From Eledone cirrhosa (taxonomy: Eukaryota; Mollusca; Cephalopoda; Octopoda; Eledonidae): a stretch of DNA of 64,000 nt. How positions within the stretch are numbered: position 1 is the first letter of the stretch; the number at the start of each line of letters is the position of its first letter. Shown piece after piece: positions 32,120 through 41,939 of this stretch. Made by a program: the position numbers and the translations under genes. The notes under the pieces are model-generated. The model saw nothing but the letters and a program-made list of their open reading frames with translations, did not search any database and was not told the DNA's origin. The stretch is taken from contig OZ024741.1 in the NCBI GenBank assembly GCA_964016885.1, positions 34,242,027 through 34,306,026 on the forward strand. The letters run 5' to 3'.

Positions 32120-32275
32120 CCAGTCATGCTTAGTTGCACAGAGTTACGGCCCTTTGCGTTCTCTGTTAAAAAATCCTGCTATGGTTAACTTTGCCTTTCA
32201 TCCTTACAGGGTTGATAAAATAAAGTACCAGTAATGCACCAGGTCGATTTAATCGACTTTCCCCTTCCCCTAAAA
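32120..32275 (+). mobile_element. SINE family A, 5' truncated
   Basis: TTGCACAGAGTTACGGCCCT, then GGTTAACTTTGCCTTTCATC, GGTTGATAAAATAAAGTACC and GGTCGATTTAATCGACTTTC. Confidence 0.8.
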
Positions 32276-32301
32276 TTGCATTATTTCGTCTTGGCAGATA
32301 T

Positions 32302-32556
32302 ATAATTGTTTCTACATTTGGCACAAGGCCAGCAATTACACAGTACATTACTGGTACTTTATTTTATCCTGCAGGTCGGTCGTGTAATAATTGTTTCTAC
32401 ATTTGGCACAAGGCCAGCAATTACTCAGTACATTACTGGTACTTTATTTTATCCTGCAGGTCGGTCGTGTAATAATTGTTTCTACATTTGGCACAAGGCC
32501 AGCAATTACTCAGTGCATTACTGGTACTTTATTTTATCCTGCAGGTCGGTCATGTA
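32302..32556 (-). repeat. 85 bp tandem array made from the SINE family A 3' end (3 copies)
   Basis: Units start at 32302, 32387 and 32472, exactly 85 bp apart, each running from ATAATTGTTTCTACATTTGG through CACAAGGCCAGCAATTAC and GGTACTTTATTTTATC to a foreign CTGCAGGTCGGTCGTGTA. A fourth start at 32557 continues into a complete SINE. Confidence 0.95.
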
Positions 32557-32752
32557 ATAATTGTTTCTACATTTGGCACAAGGCCAGCAATTCACCAGTG
32601 CATTACTGGTACTTTATTTTATCGACCACCGTAAGGATAAAAGGCAAAGTTAACCTCGGCAGGATTTGAACTCAGAATGGCAAGGGCCGTAACTCTATGC
32701 GTCAAAGCATGGCGTCCGACCCTCTACCGATACTGCCAATCCACCACGTCTT
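32557..32752 (-). mobile_element. SINE family A, full length, parent of the 85 bp array
   Basis: ATAATTGTTTCTACATTTGG, TCGACCACCGTAAGGATAAA, GGCAAAGTTAACCTCGGCAG and GATACTGCCAATCCACCACG. Confidence 0.9.
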
Positions 32753-33770
32753 GGGAGATATATAATGTATCTAATGTCATATCACTCCATATGTTCCTCC
32801 TTTTGTAGGAGGAGATTTAGACTGCTGTTTCTAGCACAGAGAAACTCCAATATTTGGTAACCAGGAGAAGGGAGGTTATCTTTGTTTCAGTGACAGGATA
32901 GGGAGGCAGTGTTAGGGCGGGGTGGGGGTCTGTATAACAGGGCATGGGGGGGGGTGTATTACTAGTGATAGGGCAGGGTTGGGGCTGTCTGATAGGGTAG
33001 TGGGCTATGGTGATGATAGGGGCATCAGTAGGGAGGGGGTTACTGTTGTATTATCACATATACTCTCAAACATGTATATATACATGGTGGCTGCCAACTC
33101 GTTTTCGAGTACGGCCACTACTTTATATCCATGTAGGAGAACCCCTACCGAAGCGCTGAACGAGTGTGACTTTTTAGTCCAGCCAGCGACTTGAAAACTC
33201 TGGTACAAACACTACACTTGTGACAATTATTGACACATAGTGCTGGGGCCATGGTACCATGTGAGGACAAGTGCAGAGAGATCTCCAGATATAAAGCAAT
33301 GCCTGTGCCGTGAAGCTTTTATAGTGAGCAAAGGCACTGCACAAAGCCAGTCCCACTCTCTTAACCAAGATGATATTTACCAAAAAGAAGAACAAGTCAA
33401 CATCATTGGATACCATCAGGGTTGCAGGTGTTATATCAGAGTTTTCCTTCTCCTAGAATTCTGCCTTGACAAAGGCTAAGGGGTCATCTCTCCCGGTGAT
33501 TCTGGATGGCCATTGACTCTTAAGAGCTCCTTTGCCCTTTGACAGGTTTTGTTTTTAGTCCTGCAGGATGTCCAAAGTCACCCTCCTCACCAAGAAACCT
33601 TGGTGGGGTTGCCAGTTTAGTCGCCAACGACCCGACCATGAGACAGGTTGTACTGGGATACATGTTACCAGTAGCACCAACTGGTGACCTGACATACAGA
33701 CATGCAAACATACACATACTGGCATTTTTTTTTCCTATTTCATATATATTGTAATTATATTTTCACTGTC
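32753..33770. other. About 1 kb without recognised genes; G-rich start, balanced composition after 33080
   Basis: 32890-33040 is GGGGTGT-rich. 33085-33720 has balanced composition (for example CGAGTACGGCCACTACTTTA, CCCGACCATGAGACAGG), unlike its AT-rich surroundings, which suggests an old mobile element. No coding frame longer than about 80 codons and no domain motif recognised. Confidence 0.45.
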
Positions 33771-33777
33771 ACTATGG

Positions 33778-34230
33778 GAGGTGGTGTTGGTGGTAGTGGT
33801 TGTTGTGGTGGTGGTGTTGGTCGTTGCTGTGGTGGTGGTGGAGGTGGTGGTGTTGGTGGTTGCTGTGGTGGTGGTGGTGTTGCTGGTAGTGGTGGTGGTG
33901 TTGGTGGTGGTGTTGCTGGTAGTGGTGGTAGTGGTTGTTGTGGTGGTGGTGTTGGTGGTTGCTGTGGTGGTGGTGGTGATGTTGCTGGTAGTGGTTGTTG
34001 TGTTGGTGGTTGCTGTGGTGGTGTTGGTGGTGGTGGTGGTGTTGCTGGTAGTGGTGGTAGTGGTTGTTGTGGTGGTGGTGTTGGTGGTTGCTGTGGTGGT
34101 GGTGTGGTGGCAGTAGTGCCGACAGTGGTGTTGTGGTGGTGGTGTGGTGGCAGTAGTGCCGACAGTGGTGTTGTGGTGGTCATGCTTGTGACAGCAGTTG
34201 TGGTAGTGGTGCTGCAATGGTGGTGGTGGA
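33778..34230. repeat. (GGT)n array with TTGCTG interruptions
   Basis: GGTGGTGGTGTTGGTGGTTGCTGTGGT-type sequence over 450 bp, G-rich on the plus strand. A 42 bp block with GGCAGTAGTGCCGACAGTGG is duplicated at 34108 and 34150. Open in several frames with Gly, Val or Cys content. Confidence 0.92.
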
Positions 34231-34294
34231 GGAGATAGATTTCTATCAAGAACACATCACTTTAGTATTGAAGTCAAGTACTTTGGCTTCCTGG

Positions 34295-34790
34295 ATCAAT
34301 AACACCACCCCAACACCACCACACCACCAACACTACCACACCACCACCACTACTGCTGCTGCTTTCTTCAACCCTGCTTCTGCCACTAATAACATCAGCA
34401 TTGCTGCTGCTGACAATTCCATCACTACCACTGCTGTTTGTTGCTTGTTAATACTACCACCACCAACACCACTACCACTGCCACTATCACCACCACTGCC
34501 ACTATCACCACCACTGCCACTATCACCACTACTACCACTGCCACAACCACCACCACTATCACCACCTCCACTACCACCACCACCACCACCACTATCACCA
34601 CCTCCACTACCACCACCACCACTACCACCACCACCACTACCACCAACACCACTACCACCAACACCACCACCATTACCACTACCACCACCACTACCACTAC
34701 CACCACAGCCATTACCACTGCCACCATCGCTACCACAGCCACCACCACCACTGCCACCACCACTACCACCACCACCACCACAATATTTTC
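34295..34790. repeat. (ACC/ACT)n array, complementary to the preceding GGT array
   Basis: CACCACCAC, CACTGCCACTATCACCAC (18 bp sub-period at 34475-34540) and CACTACCACCACCACCAC. C-rich on the plus strand, about 70 bases after the G-rich array ends. Confidence 0.92.
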
Positions 34791-34799
34791 TTGTCTTCC

Positions 34800-35310
34800 A
34801 TATTTCTCTAATATCTATCACTATACATGTTCTCTCTCTAATGTGCCACCATATATGCTCTCCCCCCTCTCTCTCTAATGTGCCACCATACATGCTCTCT
34901 CTCATGTGCAGCCCACATCTACTTCTATTACCACCACCTCCACTACCACCACTATTACTACTACTACTACTACTGTCCCACAGTATACAACACCCTGTCC
35001 TGTATCAGCTGTTGTAGTGTTGTTATCCTCTTGCTGTGGTTGTACGATAATTGGATGGCAGTAGATAATGAGACATAGTGGATTACCCACACGTATTACT
35101 GGTAATTTAACAACTGTTCTATTTCTTACATCAGCACAATTATACATATATTTGTCATGTAGCATTAGTGGTGTTTATGTGTGTCTATCAAATTGATCCG
35201 CAGGATATCACTGGTACCCAGAGCTAAATTAACTCCTTTAAAAAAATGATAGTCTCCCTCTCCTCATAAATTCAGAAAAAAGAATATATTTTGGAAAACC
35301 AAAAAGATCT
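34800..35310. other. Small duplication, ACT array and unrecognised sequence
   Basis: AATGTGCCACCATA(T/C)ATGCTCTC occurs at 34838 and 34879. 34930-34975 is (ACC/ACT)n. 34990-35310 is unrecognised. Confidence 0.55.
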
Positions 35311-35705
35311 TTGAAGTAATGTTACTTGATAGAGTGTGTAAATCAGAGATGAGAGAGTTACTCCAGTTAGAGCAGCTGCTTCTCCAAATAGAGAGATCAC
35401 AACTCAGATACTATGGACATGTGGTTAGAATGTCTCAGGAAAGAATCACTGGACAGATTTTACAAGCAAAATCCCAACTGGCAGGAGACCCAGGGGTAGA
35501 CCCCGAGCAAGATCGTTGGATAACATCTATGAGCCTGGCTGATCTTGCTTGGGGATCCAGCTGGAGCGGTTGGAGATGTTTGCTTCTGACAGGACCCTCT
35601 TGAAGGCATGTTTGAGGACTCTGCCCCCCACAACCCTAAGAGGGAGAAGAAGAAAAACTACTACTACTACTACTACTACATCATTTAATATGAATAAACT
35701 GGTGC
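35311..35705 (+). mobile_element. LINE ORF2 C-terminal tail, copy 2
   Basis: Reads LLDRVCKSEMRELLQLEQLL, LQIERSQLRYYGHVVRMSQE, RITGQILQAK, LAGDPGVDPEQDRWITSMSL and DLAWGSS, in a frame open until 35603. Then comes the 3' end with AGGGAGAAGAAGAAAAACTA, an inserted (CTA)n stretch and TATGAATAAACT. 5' truncated. Confidence 0.8.
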
Positions 35706-36080
35706 CTCCTCTTCTCTTGATGTCCCCTAAGCATGTGTTTGTTTTATTTAATGGTTAGTCCAACCACACTGGTTCCGAACTGTCACTTCATTGTGCTACT
35801 ACCTGACTATTGCAGTATACTAACATCAGACCCTCTAAGAAATGTTACCAGTGAAAAAGACTGGTGTCCTTTCCAGGTGGGGAAGATTTCCATTATTTAT
35901 TTAATGCTACTTTACCAGGAACTATGGACAGGTCAGACCAACGAGAAGTGTCCATTCCATTTGCTGTCCCACTCCCCGACCTGTGAAAGGAATGTGGCTG
36001 ATGTTTGGATATGTCTGTAAGGAAGATCCAGAAGATTACAGTTTATAGAGGAAGTATTGAATAAAGTGAGAACAGCTTTG
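35706..36080. other. Unrecognised sequence
   Basis: Open frame 35733-36020 (95 codons) has non-repetitive composition but no start context, splice sites or family match that I recognise. It is recorded, not called. Confidence 0.35.
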
Positions 36081-36084
36081 ACAG

Positions 36085-36195
36085 TGAGGTTAAGAAGGTC
36101 CTTTTGCAATTACCTGGTTCTTGGTCCAAACCCACTATACAGTACCTTGTGAGGAGAATTTGGGGGATATAAAAACTGTGGAAGCCCATTGTATA
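36085..36195 (+). mobile_element. SINE family D, head fragment
   Basis: GTGAGGTTAAGAAGGTCC, TTGCAATTACCTGGTTCTTG, GTCCAAACCCACTATACAGT and ACCTTGTGAGGAGAATTT. Confidence 0.6.
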
Positions 36196-36225
36196 TATAT
36201 AATCATCCTTCTTTTTCTAATGTTT

Positions 36226-36545
36226 GCGTGAGTTGAGTCGGTCCTTTCATAGGTTGGGTGGGTCCTTTCCTGAATTGGGTAGGTCTTTTCCCGAGTTGGA
36301 TGGGTCCTTTCCTGAATTGGATGGGTCCTTTCTTGAGTTGGGTGGGTCCTTTCCTGAATTGGGTGGGTCCTTTCCCGAATTGGATGGGTCCTTTCCTGAA
36401 TTGGATGAATCCTTTCTTGAGTTGAGTGGGTCCTTTCCTGAATTGGGTGGGTCCTTTCCCGAGTTGGATGGGTCCTTTCCTGAATTGGATGGGTCCTTTC
36501 TTGAGTTAGATGGATCTTTTCCTGAGTTGGATCAGTCCTTTCCAG
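36226..36545 (+). repeat. 21 bp minisatellite encoding SFPELDG-type heptads
   Basis: Unit TTGGATGGGTCCTTTCCTGA plus A, about 15 copies, with GGATGG/GGGTGG and CCTGAA/CTTGAG variants. Period 21 keeps one frame open from 36224 to 36601 (125 codons, heptads of S-F-P/L-E-L-D/G-G/E). The flanks belong to dispersed repeat family F, and one unit-like segment is present in the other F copy at 52655. This indicates origin by tandem amplification rather than selection for a protein. Confidence 0.88.
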
Positions 36546-36785
36546 CAGCTTCCCTCAACATGTGTTCCTTTATCATCTCCTGTAAAATTAAAACATCCTG
36601 AGATCATCTTTTGTCACTTCTGCCCAAATCTTCCTTAGACTTCTTCTATTACAGCTTCCTTCCACTTGGATCTCTCAGCACTTCACCCAATAATGATAAT
36701 GATCATCATCATCATCCATATGCATCACATGTCCATACCAGCTCAGTCTACTCTCTTGCACACTGCATCTGATTCCTCTTATAGT
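36546..36785 (-). mobile_element. Dispersed repeat family F, copy 1 (3' of the minisatellite)
   Basis: GTGTTCCTTTATCATCTCCT, TCTTCCTTAGACTTCTTCT, TTCCTTCCACTTGGAT and CATATGCATCACATGTCCAT parallel 52665-52862. An AATGATAATGATCATCATC expansion lies inside. Confidence 0.7.
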
Positions 36786-36984
36786 CGTTTTTTTCTCTCA
36801 ACTCGTCCATACTGCCATGCAACGTCAGTGATCATAAGTAAACAGAAATTCAAGAAACTTGTTGAAACTTAACATAAGGAAGTTGTGAAACAACAACTAT
36901 ACTCTAAACGACGCTTAAAACATTTTAAACATCAAAATATTAAAACTTCGTAAATATATTTTATACTCGTGAGAATTTCAAAGC
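36786..36984. other. Unrecognised AT-rich sequence
   Basis: No feature recognised. Confidence 0.5.
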
Positions 36985-37080
36985 TATGCTATCTGAACAT
37001 AATGTGTTGATTAGCAACCTTGGCTTATAAACGGGGTTTGGACTTTTGCCCATTTCTCAGACAAAATAAAGGGATCTATA
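36985..37080. mobile_element. Dispersed repeat, uninterrupted copy matching 12107-12475
   Basis: AATGTGTTGATTAGCAACCT, then GGGGTTTGGACTTTTGCCCA and CAGACAAAATAAAGGG. It lacks the 235 base insert present at 12150-12385. Confidence 0.6.
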
Positions 37081-37470
37081 TTCAACTATACATGGTAGGT
37101 CCCATAGGTAACAGAAGCTATCAACTGCTTTTATTGGACCTTCTTGGGATTAGAAAAAAATTATTTCACCTGGGCTCATTCAACTACATATATGCACTTA
37201 GAAAGGGAGGTGGTGGGTAGAAAAAGCTGTTAGTGGTGGAAGGGTTGGATTTTAGCCAGTTAAATCAACTCCAGAAAATGACTAATACATATTTTATAAA
37301 CTGCCCCCTTCTCTAGAAAGATTGCAGGAAAAGTCAAACGAGACTATAAAGGGACATAAATTGAATATTATTATTTTTTCCTGTCCATCAAATCTATAAT
37401 GTATTTTGTAACAAACCATCTACTTTAGGGGAAAACATTGTAAGATATATTAACCCATTGATTATATATC
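37081..37470. other. Unrecognised AT-rich sequence
   Basis: No feature recognised. Confidence 0.5.
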
Positions 37471-37474
37471 ATAT

Positions 37475-37680
37475 ATTAGGCGGTGGATTGGCAGTATCAG
37501 TTCAAGGTCAGACGCCATCCTTTGCTGCATAGAGTTACACTCCTTTACGTTCTGAGTTCAAATCCCACCGATGTTAACTTTGCTTTTCATCCTTACAGGG
37601 TCGATAAAATAAAACACCAGTAATGCACTGGCGTAATTGCTGGCCTTGTGCCAAAAGTAAAAACTATTATTATTATAGAG
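37475..37680 (+). mobile_element. SINE family A, full length
   Basis: TTAGGCGGTGGATTGGCAGT head, GAGTTCAAATCCCACCGATG B-box region, GGGTCGATAAAATAAAACAC, TTGCTGGCCTTGTGCC and an ATTATTATT tail. A good full-length sense copy. Confidence 0.9.
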
Positions 37681-38190
37681 AGCAGCAATGCCTATGGCCA
37701 TTGCAGGACATCCCAGGTTGGTGAGATTGATGTGGTTTAACTCTTTAGTTACCAACCCGACCCAAACTGGCTCTGGTTCTAGGAAATAATACCCATTTTA
37801 AAGGTTTCCAATTTGAATTATAATTTTCCAACATAATTTCATATAAGAACCTTACATTAAGTTACTATCTTAGTAATGAAATATTTAATAATTTTTGTAA
37901 ATCTCTTAAAATATTTCATTAATTAATTAAAATAGAGTGCATTTCATTAAAAATGTGGTCTTGAAAAGGTTAGACATTGTAGGTAATGGTCTGAATACTT
38001 TTAGTGGAATGAGTTCCTAGTAAAAACACCCAAGGGGAGAAGGGCAGAATCCATGACTTGTTGCTGAGATTGGTGCAAAGGGGGAAACAATCTTCAAACA
38101 GAAGGCCCGGTCTTTATAGCTTACAGCAGAGTGATACTGCTAACAGAATCAAAAACTAGATGGTGGTTTTAAACCGAGTGACAGATATCA
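37681..38190. other. Unrecognised AT-rich sequence
   Basis: No feature recognised. Confidence 0.5.
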
Positions 38191-38194
38191 CAAA

Positions 38195-38925
38195 GTAGAC
38201 CTTGATCAAAGGCAATCCAGCTGGGACCATCCTGTATATCATGAACAGAATTGACATGTGCAGCTGGGTTGGAAGTGGTATTAAACCTGGCAGATGTAGG
38301 GTCAGTCAGTTGGAATTAGCAGATAACATTGTCCTACTTAATTCAGCAGAAGGTGGTCTCCGACATGCACTGGATAGATTTGATGCCAATTCTGCACGGC
38401 AGGAATGGAAATCAGTTCAAGTATCTTGGGACTATTTTCACAAGTGAAGGAAGGCAGGAGGCTAAATTAAGTACAAAAATGGTGCATAATACGCCAGCTC
38501 CAGCACTGTCATCAGAAAAAGGGAGGCAGGTGTAAAAACCGAACTCACTGTTTTCAGTTCTGTGTTTGTGCCTACCCTAATTATGGTCATAAATCTTGGA
38601 TAATGACCAAAAGAATATGATTGTGAATACAAACAGTTGAAATGGGATTTCTTCCAAAGGGTATTTGGAGTAACATTATTTAATAATGTATTTAGCTCAG
38701 AGATCAGGGTTCTGGTCCTACAGGCATGTGGTTAGAATGTCTAAGGAAAGAATTTCTAGACAGATTTTATGGGAAAAACCAAACAGCAAGAGACCCCAGG
38801 CAAGATGTTTGGATAACATCCATGAGCTCAGTTGATCTCATGTGGAGAGGACAGTGCCCCCACAACCCTCTCAGGAATAAGTGGATGAAGAAGAGAGTAA
38901 AATTTCCATGAATTCTTTAAGGAAT
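38195..38925 (+). mobile_element. LINE RT 3' half, heavily decayed (copy 3 of the tail)
   Basis: VSQLELADNIVLLNSAEGGL corresponds to the RT catalytic FADDVVLL region with the aspartates altered (LADN). It is followed in another frame by KYLGTIFTSEGRQEAKL, then after several frameshifts by the tail with TGTGGTTAGAATGTCTAAGG and CAAGAGACCCCAGG. It is the only copy here linking the catalytic region to the tail, though it has multiple stops. Confidence 0.75.
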
Positions 38926-39039
38926 TTGAGGAAGATTTGGCTATTATTTTTAGCAGGTTGTGCAACTTTCCATGTAGAGGCTCTCACTGGCTCCAAAATG
39001 TGTGAGTATACACACACATAATATAATATATATAGATAT

Positions 39040-39200
39040 TTATTGTTGTGAGTTCAAATCCTGCCGAGGTTAGCTTTGCCTTTCGTCCTTACAGGGCCAA
39101 TAAGATAAAGTACTGGTAATGCACTGAAGTTGATTTAATCGACTTTCTCCTCCCTCCAAATTGCTGGCCTTGTGCCTAAAGCAGAAACCATTATTATATA
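39040..39200 (+). mobile_element. SINE family A, starting at the B box
   Basis: GAGTTCAAATCCTGCCGAGG, CAATAAGATAAAGTACTGG, GTTGATTTAATCGACTTTC, TTGCTGGCCTTGTGCC and an ATTATTATA tail. The 5' head is absent; a TA run precedes it. Confidence 0.8.
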
Positions 39201-39465
39201 TATGTATATATATGGAAAAGAATGAAACGAAATTTCATTTCCTACTCTTAGTACATACATACATTTATGTATATACACACATATGTATGATATATCAACC
39301 TATGATGAAGAAAATGGCTACTTGTTATCTCCCCTTACACCAATGTTCACATTGCATTGCATATTTTACAAGAGTGAGAAAAATATATACCAGTAAATTT
39401 AATGAATTAAAACCTCGAAGGTGCTGCCCCTGTATGATCACAATCCAATGACCAAACCCATTATA
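39201..39465. other. Unrecognised sequence
   Basis: AT-rich with ATACAT stretches; no coding case. Confidence 0.5.
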
Positions 39466-39515
39466 CACACACACACACACGCACACGCACACACAGAGAG
39501 AGAGAGAGAGAGAGA
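39466..39515. repeat. (CA)n then (GA)n microsatellite
   Basis: ACACACACGCACAC run followed by GAGAGAGA, directly before the hairpin element leader. Confidence 0.9.
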
Positions 39516-39743
39516 GTGGTAAAAAGCCAGGAGGTTATATCCTTAGTAAGTAAAGCACTCACTCCAGAGGACGAGCCTGGTATAGAGGTAGTTCCATAAC
39601 AAATTAGCAAACCATACTCAAGGATGCGTGTTTCACCGAGTTAATTTTCAACCCATGTATGGCTGCCATACACGGGTTGAAGATCTGTTCGGTGAAACCC
39701 TCATCTTTGAGTATGGTTTGCTAATTTGTTGTGGAACTCTCTC
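39516..39743 (+). mobile_element. Leader-plus-hairpin foldback element, copy 2
   Basis: Leader GCCAGGAGGTTATATCC, AAAGCACTCACTCCAGAGGA and CGAGCCTGG (39523-39581). Then left arm 39585-39662 and right arm 39667-39743 pair at roughly 85 percent with almost no loop (centre at TATGGC/TGCCATA). Outer ends GTAGTTCCATAACA and TGTTGTGGAAC. The leader matches copy 1 (3275-3545, opposite orientation). Arm interiors share only CCATAC and GTTTCACC blocks with copy 1. Confidence 0.75.
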
Positions 39744-40085
39744 CTCTCGCCCCCCCCCTCTCTCTCTCTCTACACACACACACCCATCTCTCTTCTCTCC
39801 CTCTCTCTCCTCTCTTCCTCTCTCTGTCCTCTCTCCCCTCTCCCTCTCTCTTTCTCTCTCTCTATATATACACAGACACTCTCTCTCTCTCCTCTCTCTC
39901 TTTATATATATACACACACACACTCTCTCTCTCCTTTCCCTGTCTTTTTATCTCTCTCTCGCTCACTCATTCATTCTTTTTCCTCTACTCCTTCTGTCTC
40001 TCATTTTCCTCCACTCTCATTCATTCTCATCACTTATCCAAATGTGTTTGACTCTCATCTTCTCTCTCTCTCTCATCCATTAATT
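39744..40085. repeat. Polypyrimidine (CTCT)n tract with ACACAC interruptions
   Basis: CTCTCTC runs alternate with TATATACACACAC blocks. All three forward frames are open for composition reasons. Confidence 0.9.
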
Positions 40086-40208
40086 TCCTTCCTAACCCCC
40101 CCCTTCTCTATGCATATATATGGTGATCCCTAATTAAGTTGGGAGTAATCACATTAAATAAGGTACTCAATACATATGTAAAGTGACAGCAGAGGTTTAT
40201 ATAGAAAA

Positions 40209-40296
40209 GGGATTCTACTAGAATTGTTTCATTTGTATGAAATGATCATTCCTGATGATTTCATACAAATGAAACAGTTCTAGTCCTGTAGAAGCC
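40209..40296. mobile_element. Palindromic MITE, copy 2
   Basis: GATTCTACTAGAATTGTTTC on the left mirrors GAAACAGTTCTAGTCCTGTA and GAAGCC on the right, with a centre in AATGATCATTCCTGATGATT. Same family as 10124-10205. Confidence 0.8.
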
Positions 40297-40414
40297 AGCC
40301 ATTTCTATCTCTCTCTCCTTCTCTCTCTGACTCCTCCATTCAATAGAGATAGTGGAGGAGAGGCGAGGCAGAGTAAAAGACAAGGAAATTAAGAAGGTTA
40401 GAGGTGAAAATGCA

Positions 40415-41035
40415 CATAAGCATGTTCACACACACACACACACTCTCTCTCTCTCTCACATAAGCATGTTCACACACACACACACACACATACTCTCTCT
40501 CTCTCACATAAGCATGTTCACACACACACACACACACATACTCTCTCTCTCACATAAGCATGTTCACACACACACACACACATACTCTCTCTCTCTCACA
40601 TAAGGGTGTACACACACACACACATACTCTCTCTCTCTCACATAAGGGTGTACACACACACACACACACATACTCTCTCTCTCTCACATAAGGGTGTACA
40701 CACACACACACACACATACTCTCTCTCTCTCTCTCTCACATAAGGGTGTACACACACACATACTCTCTCTCTCACATGAGGGTGTACACACACACACACA
40801 CACACATACTCTCTCGTGAGCGTCTGCACACATGCACACACATACTCTTTCTCTTTCATGAACGTGTGCACACATGCATATTCTTTCTTCTCTCTCATGA
40901 GCATGTACACACACACATACTCTCTCTCATAAGCGTGTGCACACATACAGATGCATATTTTCTCTGTGTCTCTTGCATGAGCTTGTGTGCACACACACAC
41001 ACGCACACACACTTTATCTATCTATCTATCTATCT
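40415..41035. repeat. Minisatellite of CACATAAGCATGTTCACAC plus CTCTCT blocks, unit about 45 bp
   Basis: Ten or more units, each with (CA)n, ATACTCTCTCTC and a CACATAAG(C/G)(A/G)TGT start. Later units become divergent (CATGAGCGTCTGC, CATGAACGTGTGC). (CTAT)n at 41015-41034. Confidence 0.88.
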
Positions 41036-41320
41036 CCTCTCCCCTTATACTTCCATTTCATCCTTCCCCACTATTTCCCTTCTCTTCTTTTCTCTCCCAC
41101 CACCATCCTCCCCACCACCACCATCTTCTATTCGTGCACCACCCCTCCCCCTCCCTTCATTCCTCCAATTTATTCCACTCAAGCCTCATTAATTTCCACC
41201 ACCTTCCCCCCCCCCCCCTCCCCAACTTACATCAGATCTCTTCATGTATTTCCTCTATTATTCTGACAGTTCTGATATCTTGAGCAAGTATGCCGGCTCT
41301 ACCAACACACCACTGAGACT
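41036..41320. other. C/T-rich low-complexity sequence
   Basis: CCACCACCATC and CTCCCC stretches, a C12 run near 41207. No coding case. Confidence 0.5.
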
Positions 41321-41321
41321 G

Positions 41322-41696
41322 CTACTGCTGCTATTAGAACAAATACTACTACTACTACTACTACTACTGCTGCTGCTTTTACTACTACTACCACCACCAT
41401 CACTGCTACTATTACTACTACTACTACTACCGCCACCACCACTACCATCACCACCATCACTGCTGCTGCTACTACTACTACTATTACTACTGCTACTACT
41501 ACTATTACTACTGCTGCTGCTACTACTGCTACTATTACTGCTGTTACCACCACTACTACTGTTGCCACTACTACTACTGCTGCTGCTACTACTATTACTA
41601 CTACTACTACTACTGCTGCTACTACTAGTACTTCTGTTGCTACTACTACTGCTGCTACTACTAGTACTACTACTACTACTGTTGCCACTACTACTA

Positions 41697-41730
<34 letters not shown>

Positions 41731-41735
41731 AACAG
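41322..41735. repeat. (ACT/GCT)n trinucleotide array
   Basis: ACTACTACTACTGCTGCTGCT-type sequence over 400 bp. Forward frames give poly-Leu or poly-Thr/Tyr, reverse frames poly-Ser or poly-Val. Not a gene. Confidence 0.93.
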
Positions 41736-41939
41736 AAATAGCAGAGGCTGCAGTTGGACTGCTTGCCATTCTCTCTCACTCTGTCAATAATGTCACATCA
41801 CCTCATGATGAAACTAGGAGTAATGTTCTCTTCCCTGTACCCACCCCACCATTAACCTCTCTTTCTACCCACCCCCACCAGTAACCTCTCTTTCTACCCA
41901 CCACCAACACTAACCTCTAAACCTACCAACCACCATTAT

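Noticed and set aside
33702..34255. Gly/Cys-rich and Pro/Thr-rich open frames (also 34217-35017 and 56481-57452)
   Set aside because: Artefacts of trinucleotide arrays that lack stops on both strands. No signal peptide or domain signature beyond low complexity.
35733..36020. 95-codon open frame with normal composition
   Set aside because: No start context, splice sites or recognisable motif, and the length is within chance for this base composition.
36224..36601. A secreted or structural heptad-repeat protein (SFPELDG)n
   Set aside because: The array demonstrably grew inside a dispersed repeat, and its open frame follows from a 21 bp period. Kept as a repeat finding rather than a gene.
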